From Flavobacteriales bacterium (GTDB lineage Bacteria; Bacteroidota; Bacteroidia; Flavobacteriales_D; Sanyastnellaceae), in contig JAGYJM010000001.1 in NCBI GenBank assembly GCA_018402085.1, positions 216,562-280,561 of the forward strand: a stretch of 64,000 nucleotides of DNA, given 5' to 3'. The stretch's first letter is position 1. Every line of letters begins with the position of its first letter. The notes beneath the pieces are model-generated. The model searched no databases and was not told the DNA's origin. It saw only the letters and a list, made by a program, of their open reading frames with translations. Below, piece after piece: positions 34,798 through 44,480 of this stretch. A program made the position numbers and the translations under genes.

Positions 34798-36054
34798 TTA
34801 GTGTGACAATTCCTTACTCTCCTGCAGGTATGGGTGGTTCACCGGAACCAAAGGCGCTTTGCTGAGTGCGCGGAAGGTCACGAACATGAACAATCCAAGG
34901 AACCCGAGGAACATACCAACTTCCATCAGACCAAATTTGTTGTGGTCATGCATGGTTCCGGGGATAACAAGCAAATATGTATCCACGAAATGCCCAACAA
35001 AGATTAGTATGGCAACGGGGAGGATAAATTTCGGGTTCCGTTTAGCGTCACGAGCAATGAGCACATAGAACGGAACGGCGAAGTTTATGAAGAACATCAG
35101 CCAGAAAGGCACAGCGTAGTCGGTGAAGATACGGTTCATGAAGTAAGTCACTTCTTCTGGGATGTTCGAGTACCATATGAGCAGGAACTGACTGAACCAG
35201 AGGTAGCTCCAGAGCATTGAGATGGCGAACATCCACTTTGCGAGGTCGTGCACATGTGAGTCGGTAAGATTTGGCATGTAGCCTTTGGAGCGCAGGAAGA
35301 GTAGGCTGACGAGGGCAAAGATCATGCAACTAACCCACATACCGGAGAAGACATACCATCCGTAGAGAGTGGAGAACCAGTGAGTATCTATCGACATGAG
35401 CCAATCCCATGAGAGGGTAGAGCTAAAGACAGCGAAGAACACCAGGAACAGAGCGCTTCTTCGATACTGCAGGTAATGGAGTTTGATTCCCCCTTCGCGG
35501 TCTTCTTGAAGAGACCATTTGCGGAACAGGCGTGCGAAGATCAAGAAAGTTGCGATGTAAATGATGGATCTCAGCCAGAAGAACCAGGAAGTCAGGTAAG
35601 CAGACTTTCCGGCGATCAGGTGATCGTAGTTAGGGTTATCAATGGCATTGGCTTCTTTGACATTGGTATATACCACATCATCACCGGCAACCACCATATA
35701 CTCGTAATAGAGGGAGTTGTCCATCCAGTGGTACAAGTGATGGATGTGGAATTGTCCGGCGAGCAAGACAATCACGATAACGATTACACCTACAGGGAGG
35801 TAAGCAAACATAGCTTCAAAGAAGCGTTTAATGTAAGCCGACCAGCCCACTTCGGCGGCGTATTGCAGAGCGTAAAAGAACAGAGCTCCGAGTGCTATTG
35901 CGAAGTAGAAATAGCCATTAATGAGCAGGTTAGCCCACCAACGTTGGTGATGTTCGGAGTCATCAGTCAGAAAACCACCAACAAGAGCCACTACACCGAT
36001 GATCATCAGTACAATGGAAGTGGTTTTGAGCTTGCCTTCGAATTTAAATTCCAT
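34798..36054 (-). CDS. actF: Alternative complex III subunit ActF (quinol:cytochrome c oxidoreductase membrane subunit)
   Basis: The 418-residue membrane protein has about ten helices and no cofactor motif, as known for ActF, a smaller relative of ActC. Marks include the LSWDWLMSIDTHWFSTLYGWYVFSG segment and HDLAKWMFAISMLWSYLWFSQFLLIWYSNIPEE, conserved in this family. It lies between actE and ctaC in the standard act order. ActC and ActF form the transmembrane core of ACIII; in Flavobacterium johnsoniae this core contacts the aa3 oxidase in a supercomplex. Confidence 0.94.
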   Translation of the reverse strand: MEFKFEGKLKTTSIVLMIIGVVALVGGFLTDDSEHHQRWWANLLINGYFYFAIALGALFFYALQYAAEVGWSAYIKRFFEAMFAYLPVGVIVIVIVLLAGQFHIHHLYHWMDNSLYYEYMVVAGDDVVYTNVKEANAIDNPNYDHLIAGKSAYLTSWFFWLRSIIYIATFLIFARLFRKWSLQEDREGGIKLHYLQYRRSALFLVFFAVFSSTLSWDWLMSIDTHWFSTLYGWYVFSGMWVSCMIFALVSLLFLRSKGYMPNLTDSHVHDLAKWMFAISMLWSYLWFSQFLLIWYSNIPEEVTYFMNRIFTDYAVPFWLMFFINFAVPFYVLIARDAKRNPKFILPVAILIFVGHFVDTYLLVIPGTMHDHNKFGLMEVGMFLGFLGLFMFVTFRALSKAPLVPVNHPYLQESKELSH

Positions 36055-36089
36055 CAGATTGCAGATATAATAAGTTCGTAGCGATCGAG

Positions 36090-36815
36090 TTACATTGTTG
36101 TTTCGGAGGAAGGTTCGTCAGAAGATGCCTCTTCGGCATCCGAGGCTTCTGCCTCGCCACTACCCTCAACAACATTTCCATTTTCATCAAATTCAGGCAT
36201 ACTGCCGCCCTTTTGGAGCACCTGTACGTATTGAATTACTTGCCAGCGTTCCATCTGGTTGATTTGTGAGGCATGTGATCCCATCAAACCCTTTCCGTAA
36301 GTAATGCTGTGGTACATTTTACCTTCTGAGAGGTCAACTAGCTTACCACTGTACGACGGAATACCTTTGATATGACCATTGGTTGAGATGGCACCGTTAC
36401 CTTCGCCTTTTTCACCGTGGCAGTGAATGCACATAATTTCGTAGATCTCCTGACCTCGCTCGATGTGGGCTTTAGTAACCTTCAGTGGAGAAACCAACTC
36501 AGTACCTGCAGCTTCATACCCATCAGTGGTGTTTTCGTAAGGGTAAGGCATATTGAATGCCATCATGTTACCGGAGTATGCAATAGTGCCAGGAGCAGGC
36601 TTACGCGCAGACAAACGACTGTTCAAGGAGTCATATTGCGCTTCACCGAAGTGGTAAGGATCCATACCATAATCGACATAAGCTTCAATAGCCGGCGAGC
36701 GGTACATGTCAGGCATGTATTCAAGGCCCGGGCTGTTCTCATTGGTGGTACAACCTACGAGGATGATACCGAGAAGCAGAAATAAAAGGCTGTATGTAGA
36801 ACGCATTGAAGTCAT
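36090..36815 (-). CDS. actE: Alternative complex III subunit ActE (monoheme lipoprotein cytochrome c)
   Basis: The 241-residue protein has a lipoprotein signal with lipobox LVGC (Cys22) and one heme site CIHCH at residues 129-133. NQMERWQVIQYVQVL is the usual C-terminal cytochrome c helix. It should sit at the periplasmic face of ACIII and pass electrons from the ActA hemes to the oxidase. The C-terminus is a low-complexity acidic Ser/Glu tail of about 35 residues that carries a CATC-hairpin element. It starts 2 nt after the actD stop. MTSM offers an alternative start three codons later. Confidence 0.94.
   Translation of the reverse strand: MTSMRSTYSLLFLLLGIILVGCTTNENSPGLEYMPDMYRSPAIEAYVDYGMDPYHFGEAQYDSLNSRLSARKPAPGTIAYSGNMMAFNMPYPYENTTDGYEAAGTELVSPLKVTKAHIERGQEIYEIMCIHCHGEKGEGNGAISTNGHIKGIPSYSGKLVDLSEGKMYHSITYGKGLMGSHASQINQMERWQVIQYVQVLQKGGSMPEFDENGNVVEGSGEAEASDAEEASSDEPSSETTM
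36137..36156 (+). repeat. CATC-hairpin element 8
   Basis: CATC is followed by CGAGGC, loop TTCT and GCCTCG. It lies inside the acidic tail of actE, antisense to it, encoding EAEASDAE. Confidence 0.8.
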
Positions 36816-36817
36816 AT

Positions 36818-37354
36818 TTACTCGTAATCTTTAATGCTGAGTTCGATCATTTCTGTACCACGCACCATATTTTCAATTTCTTCAGCGCTGAACTGGCTGT
36901 TTTGATCGGTGGTGATTTCCATTACAAACTTGTCGTCGGTAGTACGCGGATCGGGGTTGCTCGCCGGCATGCCTGGAAGAGTTCCATTACGCAGAAGGTA
37001 GGTAATGGCCATTCCGTGCGCAGCGCAAAGTACGCTAAACTCGAAGGTAACCGGAATGAATGCAGGCAAGTTTTGGATCAGCGTGAAGCTTGGTTTACCA
37101 CCAATATTCATGGGCCAGTCGCTAATCATAAAGTACCACATACCGAGTAATGCGAGAGAGGTTCCGGCAGTAGCGTACATGAAAGAGGCTATAGCCAGGC
37201 GTGTTCTTTTAACGCCAATGATTGGGTCCAGACCATGGATCGGGAATGGTGAATAGACGTCTTTAACGCGGATTCCTTTTTCTACGAGCTTTTCAGCATC
37301 GTGCATCAGGACTTCCTCGTCGTCGAACATGATATGAAAGACTTTCTTGCTCAT
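36818..37354 (-). CDS. actD: Alternative complex III subunit ActD (DUF3341)
   Basis: The 178-residue protein has an N-terminal cytosolic domain (VRVKDVYSPFPIHGLD-like segment, residues 28-43, with PFPIHGLD typical for ActD) and two helices (about 58-80 and 95-120). No cofactors are expected. It is part of the membrane arm of ACIII next to ActC. Gene order and 12-bp spacing to actC support the call. Confidence 0.94.
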   Translation of the reverse strand: MSKKVFHIMFDDEEVLMHDAEKLVEKGIRVKDVYSPFPIHGLDPIIGVKRTRLAIASFMYATAGTSLALLGMWYFMISDWPMNIGGKPSFTLIQNLPAFIPVTFEFSVLCAAHGMAITYLLRNGTLPGMPASNPDPRTTDDKFVMEITTDQNSQFSAEEIENMVRGTEMIELSIKDYE

Positions 37355-37366
37355 TTCACTGTGTTC

Positions 37367-38752
37367 TTAGTGCTGATCGCTGTGTTGTTTCTTCTTGTAA
37401 TTTTCTCCGGAGCTCTTCAAAATAGACTTTAGCTCGTTGAGCGCTAATACAGGGAAGAACCGTGCGAAAAGCAGGAAAAGGGTGCCAAAGATTCCGATGG
37501 TTCCGATGAAGATACCGATGTCAATGGAGGTTGCATGAAACTCGCCCCATGATGAAGGGTCGTAATCACGGTGAAGCGAAGTCACGATAATTACGTAGCG
37601 CTCAAACCACATACCGATGTTCACTACGATAGAAAGAACAAAAGTGAACAGCAGGTTGCGCCTCCATTTCTTCACCCAGAAAAGCTGGGGAGAAATCACA
37701 TTGCAGGTCATCATGATCCAGTAAGACCAGGCGTAGGGGCCTGAAAAGCGGTTGATGAACGCGTACGATTCATATTCGACCCCAGAATACCAGCTAATAA
37801 AAAGCTCGGTGAGGTATGCCACACCGACAATCGATCCGGTAACGATAATCACGATGTTCATGTACTCCACGTGTTTGACGTGGATATAATTTTCTAGGCG
37901 CATGGTTTTGCGCATGATCAAGAGGAGCGTTTGCACCATTGCAAAGCCAGAGAATACCGCACCGGATACGAAATATGGAGGGAAGATGGTCGTGTGCCAT
38001 CCCGGAATGACCGAAGTGGCAAAGTCCATTGATACGATAGAGTGTACCGAGAATACAAGTGGGGTAGCGATACCTGCGAGCACTAGAGAAACTTCTTCGA
38101 ATCGGGTCCAGTTTTTTGCACGTCCGGACCAACCAAAGCTGAGAATACCGTAAATCTTCTTCGGAAGTGGCTTAGTGACACGGTCACGGATAGTAGCAAA
38201 GTCAGGAATCAGTCCGATGTACCAGAATACCAATGATACCGAGAAGTACGTTGAAATCGCGAATACGTCCCAAAGAAGTGGTGAGTTAAAGTTCACCCAC
38301 AGCGAACCAAACTGGTTTGGTAGCGGGAGAACCCAGTACGAGACCCAGATCCTTCCCATGTGGATGCCCGGGAAAATTGCTGCCATGATGACGGCAAAGA
38401 TGGTCATCGCCTCAGCTGACCGGTTGATGGCCATGCGCCACTTTTGGCGGAAGAGAAGGAGCACGGCTGAAATCAGCGTACCTGCGTGACCAATGCCGAC
38501 CCACCATACGAAGTTGGTAATGTCCCAGGCCCAGCCAACGGTTTTATTCAGGCCCCAAACACCGATACCTGTAGCGATCAGGTACAGGATACATCCTACA
38601 CCGTAGAAGGCAACGATGCCGGTGAGTGTGATGAGGATTTTCCAGGCGCGGGGTGCCGGACCTACAATAGGACCAACAACGTCGTCGGTGATGTCTTTGT
38701 AAGACTTATCCCCCAGGATCAGGGGTTCTCGAATGGCTGCTTCTTTTTGCAT
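37367..38752 (-). CDS. actC: Alternative complex III subunit ActC (NrfD-like, quinol-binding)
   Basis: The 461-residue protein has ten predicted helices in the NrfD/PsrC fold. Visible marks are WVGIGHAGTLISAVLLLFRQKWR and IFPGIHMGRIWVSYW (about residues 87-140), which carry the residues placed at the quinol site in the structurally studied ACIII complexes, and SIVSMDFATSVIPGWHTTIFPPYFVSGA. It follows actB by 12 bp. It is expected to oxidise menaquinol. Confidence 0.95.
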   Translation of the reverse strand: MQKEAAIREPLILGDKSYKDITDDVVGPIVGPAPRAWKILITLTGIVAFYGVGCILYLIATGIGVWGLNKTVGWAWDITNFVWWVGIGHAGTLISAVLLLFRQKWRMAINRSAEAMTIFAVIMAAIFPGIHMGRIWVSYWVLPLPNQFGSLWVNFNSPLLWDVFAISTYFSVSLVFWYIGLIPDFATIRDRVTKPLPKKIYGILSFGWSGRAKNWTRFEEVSLVLAGIATPLVFSVHSIVSMDFATSVIPGWHTTIFPPYFVSGAVFSGFAMVQTLLLIMRKTMRLENYIHVKHVEYMNIVIIVTGSIVGVAYLTELFISWYSGVEYESYAFINRFSGPYAWSYWIMMTCNVISPQLFWVKKWRRNLLFTFVLSIVVNIGMWFERYVIIVTSLHRDYDPSSWGEFHATSIDIGIFIGTIGIFGTLFLLFARFFPVLALNELKSILKSSGENYKKKQHSDQH

Positions 38753-38764
38753 GCTTGCAGTCTT

Positions 38765-41700
38765 TTAAACTTCTTCGCTTTCAATGTTACGCACCTTCGC
38801 CATGTAGTAGATATTTGGTTGAACACCAATCTCTTCGAGGGCGTGGTAAGAGCGATTGTTTTTCGAAATATCGGTTACGCGTGCTTTCTTGTCATTGAGA
38901 TCACCGAATGAAATCGCGTGTGTTGGGCAAGCTTCTGCGCAAGCCGTGACAACGGATCCATCTTCTACCGGTGTTCCTGCTTTCTTAGCTTCAAGTTTAC
39001 CGGCCTGAATGCGTTGAACGCACATAGAGCATTTTTCCATGACACCACGTGAGCGCACAGTAACATCCGGGTTGAGTACCATGCGGGTTAGCATGTCTTG
39101 TGCCGGATTGATGTGCTGGAATTTATCGTAACCCATGTAGTTAAACCAGTTGAAACGGCGCACTTTGTACGGACAGTTGTTCGCACAGTATCGCGTTCCG
39201 ATACAGCGGTTATAGGTCATTTGGTTGAGACCTTCATTGCTGTGTGTAGTTGCGGCGACCGGACAAACGGTTTCACATGGGGCGTGGTTACAATGCTGGC
39301 ACATCATCGGCATGTGAACTGTTTGTGGGTTCTCAGCCGGGTCTTCCATTTTACGATAAGTAGAGATAGCGCCCAGTCCTTCTTCTTCTCCTCTCTCCAT
39401 GGAGTAGTCAGATGAGTAGAATCGGTCAATGCGCAACCAATGCATGTCACGGTGGCGGAGAACTTCGTCTTTACCGACCACGGGCACGTTGTTTTCGATA
39501 TGGCATGCAGTAACGCAGTCTCCGCAGCCAATACAAGTGCTGAGATCTATGGTCATGCCCCAACGGTGACCGACCCCTTCAACCGGGTGCTCATGCCATA
39601 AGTCAAACTCTTTCGTTGGCTTTTTATCAGAGGCGTCGATTTTCCCGTCGTTATTAACGTCTTCATGAACACCGAGGCGAGGCGCCATGTTCCAGGAAGC
39701 ATTTCCTTTCGCCTTGTCTTTCTCGTCCAGATAGGCGCTTAAGGTTGTTTCCTTGACGACAGACTCACGTCCCATATAGGTGTGGTGAATCTGTGTACAT
39801 GCCAGCGGATATGTTTCGCCAAGTGCTTCGATGTTAACATCAAGATTTTCAAGCACTGGGAAGCCATCTTTCAGGGTAGCAAATGGGAATACATTTGCGC
39901 CGATAGGCATAAGGTTACCGTTTTCGTCAGTCAGGTGCTGGCCGTTTTCACCGGTTTGGAAAGCAGCCCGACCGATGTTCTCACCGTTAGCGCCACGACC
40001 GTATCCCAAAGCAATACCGATTGTTCCCGGTTTTTGTCCTGGTTGATGGAATGCAGGGAGAATCACTTCCTTTCCATTGGCCGTCACCTTCACCAAAGAA
40101 GCGTGATCTCGTTGAGCGATGTAGATGTTCAGCCCCATTTGTTCCATGTCAGTGCGTGACATGGTGACGTAGTTGTCCCAGGTTACTTTTGTAACAGGGT
40201 CAGGAAGTTCCTGGCACCATGGGTTGGCGATGTGTGATCCGTCACCTATTCCGGCTTTTTCATAGAGGAAGAGCTGCATTGCACCTCCTTTCTTTTTGTT
40301 GACAGCCTGAATGGAGGAAGCCACGGAAGGAGCGCTCAGGTTTACGATTGTCTCGCCATCAAGATCTGTATTGCCGCCACTAGCTTCAGTTAGTTCATTA
40401 GTACCGGCAGAGTTCGCTGCAGCCATCATGACACCATTATGGAGAGCAGCATTCCATGCTTGATCCGTGTACATCATTGCGGAAGCGTACGCGGGGTTAT
40501 GTGTTTGGCGCAGGAACGTGTAATAGTCAGTACCAACGTCGGCCCATTTCAGGAGGCTTTCCTGAGCCGGTCGCGTATTGAAGAGCGGTCGGATGGTTGG
40601 TTGAACGAGGTCAACGCGACCATCAATGAGGCTGAGGTCGTTCCAAGACTCGAGGTAGTGGTGATCCGGTGCGATGTGTTGACATCGGCTGGCGGTTTCA
40701 TCGGCTTTTCCCGAAAATGAAACAGACAACTTCACTTTTGACAGACCGGCATTGAATTCATCGGAATTGTACCAACTATAACCAGGATTGCATCCGTAAA
40801 TAATAAGCGCATCGATCTTGCCTGCGTTCATGTCGCGCACGAGTGTTGACATTGCTTTGTCATCACCACGGAACATAGAAACGGGTTGTTCGATATGAAT
40901 GGTCTTACCATAGTTACCGAGTTTCTGGTTGATCGCATTGACGATGCGTTGCACATCAGGATCGTTGCTGCCCGCGATCACAAGGCTTTCAGCCTCGGTA
41001 CTTCTCAATGCCTTTACAGCGTTTGCCAGAGCGAGATCACTAACACCTTCCACACTGCCCTTGCCGCCATTCAGGCGATCATAGATAGCGGCAGCGACTT
41101 TACCGTCCTGATCCGGCGATATCATCACACGCGTGTCAGCGTTTGTTCCGGTGAGAGACATAACTGTTTCAAACTGGAAGTGTCGAGACATCCATTCGCC
41201 TTCAGGGCGACGGCGTTGAGCGTATTCCGGGACGTAAAGGTTAGCGTTCAACCAGCTGTTGAGGAAATCAGCACTGATGCTAACGATGGTTTTCGCTTTT
41301 CCGAAGAGGTATTGAGGGATTACAGCTTTTCCGAAGTCAGCCTCATTGGCTGCCCGCATTCCGCCGTAAGAAATAGCATCGTATTGAATATGACGTGCAT
41401 TGTACTGCGTTTTGAAGGCATCAATGGCACGACGGGTGGAAGGTGAAATGATGGTGTTGCTCAGGAGCACCACGTTTCGGGCTGCTTGCAGACCATCTTT
41501 CACCTGGGAGTCGAGCGTGGCCCAGTCAGTTGCGCCACCATTTGTCTGTGGTGCTTGCAAACGGGCAGAATCGTACAGTTCGAGTACCGAGGCGTTAATT
41601 CTTGCGCTCAGCGAGCCTTTGGCAAGGCCGTGATCTTTATTGCCTTTGATAAAGATAGGTCGACCTTCACGAGTCTTTACGAGGAGGCTGCCGTAGTCAT

Positions 41701-42004
41701 GACCGTCATAATAGGTGCTCGCGTAATAATTTGGAATACCCGGTGTTATCTCTTCAGGTTTGTTCACATAAGGAACAGATTTGATCACGGGCGTTTCGCA
41801 GGCAGCGAGGGTAGCTGCGGTGATACTGAAGCCCATGAACTTCAGAAAATCACGTCGCCCGGTACTGGATTCTTGGAGACGTTCATCCGAAAGAAACTCA
41901 TCGACACCCTGGCGGGCCGGAAATTCTTCTTTGGCAATTTCCTGATAGCCCTCTGTTTCGTGGAGTTCATCTAGACCTGACCAATAGCGCTTATTATTTC
42001 CCAT
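38765..42004 (-). CDS. actB: Alternative complex III subunit ActB (iron-sulfur protein with molybdopterin-oxidoreductase-like domain)
   Basis: The 1079-residue protein has an internal Tat-like signal (RRDFLKFMG, Arg50-Arg51) followed by a lipobox-like LAAC (Cys69). The large N-terminal region resembles molybdopterin oxidoreductases (known to lack the cofactor in ACIII). The C-terminal B2 domain has four Cys clusters for one [3Fe-4S] and three [4Fe-4S] centres: CIGCGDCVTAC, CQHCNHAPCETVCP, CIGTRYCANNCP, and CSMCVQRI plus CAEACP. It is twin-domain ActB as in Rhodothermus and Flavobacterium. The gap to actA is 18 bp. Confidence 0.96.
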   Translation of the reverse strand: MGNNKRYWSGLDELHETEGYQEIAKEEFPARQGVDEFLSDERLQESSTGRRDFLKFMGFSITAATLAACETPVIKSVPYVNKPEEITPGIPNYYASTYYDGHDYGSLLVKTREGRPIFIKGNKDHGLAKGSLSARINASVLELYDSARLQAPQTNGGATDWATLDSQVKDGLQAARNVVLLSNTIISPSTRRAIDAFKTQYNARHIQYDAISYGGMRAANEADFGKAVIPQYLFGKAKTIVSISADFLNSWLNANLYVPEYAQRRRPEGEWMSRHFQFETVMSLTGTNADTRVMISPDQDGKVAAAIYDRLNGGKGSVEGVSDLALANAVKALRSTEAESLVIAGSNDPDVQRIVNAINQKLGNYGKTIHIEQPVSMFRGDDKAMSTLVRDMNAGKIDALIIYGCNPGYSWYNSDEFNAGLSKVKLSVSFSGKADETASRCQHIAPDHHYLESWNDLSLIDGRVDLVQPTIRPLFNTRPAQESLLKWADVGTDYYTFLRQTHNPAYASAMMYTDQAWNAALHNGVMMAAANSAGTNELTEASGGNTDLDGETIVNLSAPSVASSIQAVNKKKGGAMQLFLYEKAGIGDGSHIANPWCQELPDPVTKVTWDNYVTMSRTDMEQMGLNIYIAQRDHASLVKVTANGKEVILPAFHQPGQKPGTIGIALGYGRGANGENIGRAAFQTGENGQHLTDENGNLMPIGANVFPFATLKDGFPVLENLDVNIEALGETYPLACTQIHHTYMGRESVVKETTLSAYLDEKDKAKGNASWNMAPRLGVHEDVNNDGKIDASDKKPTKEFDLWHEHPVEGVGHRWGMTIDLSTCIGCGDCVTACHIENNVPVVGKDEVLRHRDMHWLRIDRFYSSDYSMERGEEEGLGAISTYRKMEDPAENPQTVHMPMMCQHCNHAPCETVCPVAATTHSNEGLNQMTYNRCIGTRYCANNCPYKVRRFNWFNYMGYDKFQHINPAQDMLTRMVLNPDVTVRSRGVMEKCSMCVQRIQAGKLEAKKAGTPVEDGSVVTACAEACPTHAISFGDLNDKKARVTDISKNNRSYHALEEIGVQPNIYYMAKVRNIESEEV

Positions 42005-42022
42005 TCTGATTGTCTTCTGAAA

Positions 42023-43414
42023 TTAGTAGTGACACTTGGAGCATTCCCATCCTCCAAGATCTTTTACCGTTACTTCTTCATCTTCGAGGTATCGACGAAG
42101 TTCTTCATTACCGCGAATATCATCTTTCAGGCGATTATGAACCTCTTCATAGTAACCGCTGCTTGCAAGATCCACCTCTGCTTTATTGTGGCATTCGATA
42201 CACCACCCCATGGTAAGTGTTGGCTTGGATAGCTGAATGAGAGTTGGGTATTCGTCAACCAGGGCATTGATCTCCTCAACGGGTGCGATGCGGCCTTCTT
42301 TATACTTTGCAACATCACCGTGGCAGTTCTGACACTCAAGTCCGGCAACTGCAACGTGTTGTGAGTGGTTGAAGTAGACGTGGTCAGGGAGGTTATGCAC
42401 TTTATTCCATTCAATGGGTTGTTCTTCGTAGTCTTCAATATACTGTCCGGTAGCAGGATCGAAGCCAATTGCGGTGTAGATTTTACCGATTTCTTTTTCG
42501 CCCCAGCGGCTGCCATTCTTGATGCCCTTGTGGCAGTTCATACAGACGTTGGCGGATGGAATGGAGGCGTGTTTAGATTTAGCTACTGTGCTATGGCAGT
42601 ACTGGCAGTCGACTTCATTTTCACAAACGTGAATGCTGTGCCAGAATTTGATTGGTTGCTCAGGTTGGTAACCTTCATAAACACCAATTCCCATAGCGCT
42701 TTGGTAGGCAATAACTACGATGTAAGCGGTTACGAACAGCCCGATAATCGAGACGAACACGATGTTGTTCCAAGCCCATTCACGCAGCGACTCAACGTAG
42801 GTTTTCTGGGCCAGAGGATTCTTGCCTTCACTTTCTCGGTATGCATTAGTCAATGAGCGCTTCACATTGGATGCGGAGGCTGCTATGATGATGAAAAGCA
42901 CCAATAGAATCAGGAACCAGATGGTGGCTGAATTACTACTTTCTTCGGGGTACATTTCATCGATTGTCGGACAAGCATCACCGGCATCTGCTACCTGCTC
43001 AGCTCCACCTCCCGGAGGATTCTGGACGTAGGCCATGATGTCTTTGATCTCATCTTCGTTCACAGCTTGTGCAGCCATCCAGCCATAGGTGGGTACGTAG
43101 CGCTCTACTAGCGATTTGATGTAAGGGTCTCCAGATTCTGCCGCTTTTTGCGGGTTTTGAATCCAGAGTACAAGCAGTTCTTCGCTAGCACTCCAACGAT
43201 CCTTGATGCCCCCGAGACCGGGTGCCGCAAGCACTTCTTTGTTGATGTAGTGGCAGTAAGCACAATTGGCATTGAATAGTTGCTCGCCATTTGCAGGGTC
43301 TCCTTCGTCCCAAACGCCGGCCATGCCGGAAGCACCGAATGCAAATGTGAACAACAGAACCAAAATCCCTGAAGGCCAGCGGCTGTGCAGGAAACGGTAA
43401 GCTGAGTGGTTCAT
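42023..43414 (-). CDS. actA: Alternative complex III subunit ActA, six CxxCH motifs
   Basis: The protein has 463 residues from the ATG at 43414, which starts a signal peptide. A longer frame to 43456 begins inside the promoter region and is rejected. Heme motifs are CAYCH (about 51), then after two helices (about 163-180 and 219-237) CQYCH (270), CMNCH (291), CQNCH (361), CIECH (405) and CSKCH (458). The last five are the classical pentaheme ActA; the first belongs to an N-terminal class I cytochrome c-like domain whose possible Met ligand is in YGWMAAQ (about 113). It starts the respiratory operon. Confidence 0.95.
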   Translation of the reverse strand: MNHSAYRFLHSRWPSGILVLLFTFAFGASGMAGVWDEGDPANGEQLFNANCAYCHYINKEVLAAPGLGGIKDRWSASEELLVLWIQNPQKAAESGDPYIKSLVERYVPTYGWMAAQAVNEDEIKDIMAYVQNPPGGGAEQVADAGDACPTIDEMYPEESSNSATIWFLILLVLFIIIAASASNVKRSLTNAYRESEGKNPLAQKTYVESLREWAWNNIVFVSIIGLFVTAYIVVIAYQSAMGIGVYEGYQPEQPIKFWHSIHVCENEVDCQYCHSTVAKSKHASIPSANVCMNCHKGIKNGSRWGEKEIGKIYTAIGFDPATGQYIEDYEEQPIEWNKVHNLPDHVYFNHSQHVAVAGLECQNCHGDVAKYKEGRIAPVEEINALVDEYPTLIQLSKPTLTMGWCIECHNKAEVDLASSGYYEEVHNRLKDDIRGNEELRRYLEDEEVTVKDLGGWECSKCHY

Positions 43415-43453
43415 GTGTCGTCTTTTGTAAAACAGATCGATCATTATCGCGGG

Positions 43454-43461
43454 CAAATTTA
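43454..43461 (-). promoter_or_regulatory. -7 promoter box (TAAATTTG) for the act-cta operon
   Basis: This is an exact TAnnTTTG match on the minus strand, 39 nt before the actA ATG. It is the only good box upstream of the eight-gene respiratory operon. Confidence 0.5.
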
Positions 43462-43588
43462 TGGCATTTTAACAATCGCCTCCGGAGCACGTGACACTTT
43501 TGTGACAAGGCTTCCTAATTTAAAAACGTTCTAAATAGCAGGCGAAACGATAAGTGCAGTGCAAAATTCTGAACCTCACCCATGTTCA

Positions 43589-43608
43589 CATCCAACGCTT
43601 TTGCGTTG
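43589..43608 (+). repeat. CATC-hairpin element 9
   Basis: CATC is followed by CAACGC, loop TTTT and GCGTTG. It is intergenic, between the actA promoter and the SPOR-protein gene. This stem is AT-richer than the others yet fully paired. Confidence 0.85.
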
Positions 43609-43657
43609 ATCAATTGACGCGATGAAATTCCGTTAATTTGTGGCGAAGATACACCCT

Positions 43658-44266
43658 ATGAAAAACATTGCGCACGTTCTTGTTCTTGTACTGTGCAGCC
43701 TCGTCCACCAAGCAGCCTTAGCGCAGGATGACGCGCCATGGTGGAAGCGTTTATTTCGCAAAGAAACGGTAGAAGAGATGGAGCAGGAAGGCGATTCGCC
43801 GGCGGTTCCGGAAGCTGCAGAGGTGCCGGCTGATTCTGTGATGATCGATGGGGGGGCTGAAGAGTTGAGTCGAACAGATTCTGTCGATGCTCCTGTACTG
43901 CGCAGGGTTTTGCCTGGTGAGATCACTATGGCTTTGCCTGAGGGCATCGGTCGCCTTGACAGTTTGTATATGGAGCATCCTCCGGCCCTGATGGGGTATA
44001 GGGTACAAGTTTATTTCGGCCGTTTGCAAGATGCACGTGATCAGCGAGCAGAGTACATCCGGAGCGACCTAGATTATCCGAGTTACCTGATTCAGAATCC
44101 ACCGAATTTCGCGGTGCAGCTCGGAGATTTTCGCACCCGGCTTGAGGCATGGCGTGCGATGCAAGATTTGAAGGAGCTTTACCCGGCATCGATTGTAGTG
44201 CCTGCAGAAATAGAATGGCCCAGCTTAGAATCGCAGGGATCTGACTCCACTTTAAATCGTCGGTAG
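43658..44266 (+). CDS. SPOR-domain exported protein
   Basis: The protein has 202 residues from ATG 43658 (signal peptide KNIAHVLVLVLCSLVHQAALA). An acidic linker follows, then a C-terminal SPOR-like domain (about 115-195) with YRVQVYFGRLQDARDQRAEY and PNFAVQLGDFRTRLEAWRAMQDL. SPOR domains bind denuded peptidoglycan glycans, often at division sites. The domain is somewhat shortened at its end. A TTAATTTG near-match to the -7 box lies 17 nt upstream. The gene stands alone between the divergent respiratory operon and the convergent infB. Confidence 0.85.
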   Translation: MKNIAHVLVLVLCSLVHQAALAQDDAPWWKRLFRKETVEEMEQEGDSPAVPEAAEVPADSVMIDGGAEELSRTDSVDAPVLRRVLPGEITMALPEGIGRLDSLYMEHPPALMGYRVQVYFGRLQDARDQRAEYIRSDLDYPSYLIQNPPNFAVQLGDFRTRLEAWRAMQDLKELYPASIVVPAEIEWPSLESQGSDSTLNRR

Positions 44267-44431
44267 ATGAATACTGACCTTGAAAGCCTTTGTGTTTTTG
44301 CAGGTAAACTCAGGCACGGGTACCTTTAAGTATTCCGGGCATCGTGCTAGTGGGCAGAGTCACCTTTGTTCACGCAGCGATGACAGCTGACTCCTCGCAG
44401 ATAAGTGCCAAGATTGGCGTTCGAGACTACC

Positions 44432-44451
44432 CATCCGGCGCTTTTGCGCCG
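44432..44451 (+). repeat. CATC-hairpin element 10
   Basis: CATC is followed by CGGCGC, loop TTTT and GCGCCG. It lies in the 214-bp gap between the convergent SPOR gene and infB. The rest of that gap shows no gene or clear terminator. Confidence 0.87.
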
Positions 44452-44480
44452 AACGTAAAAAAGCCTTGATGAGGATTTAA

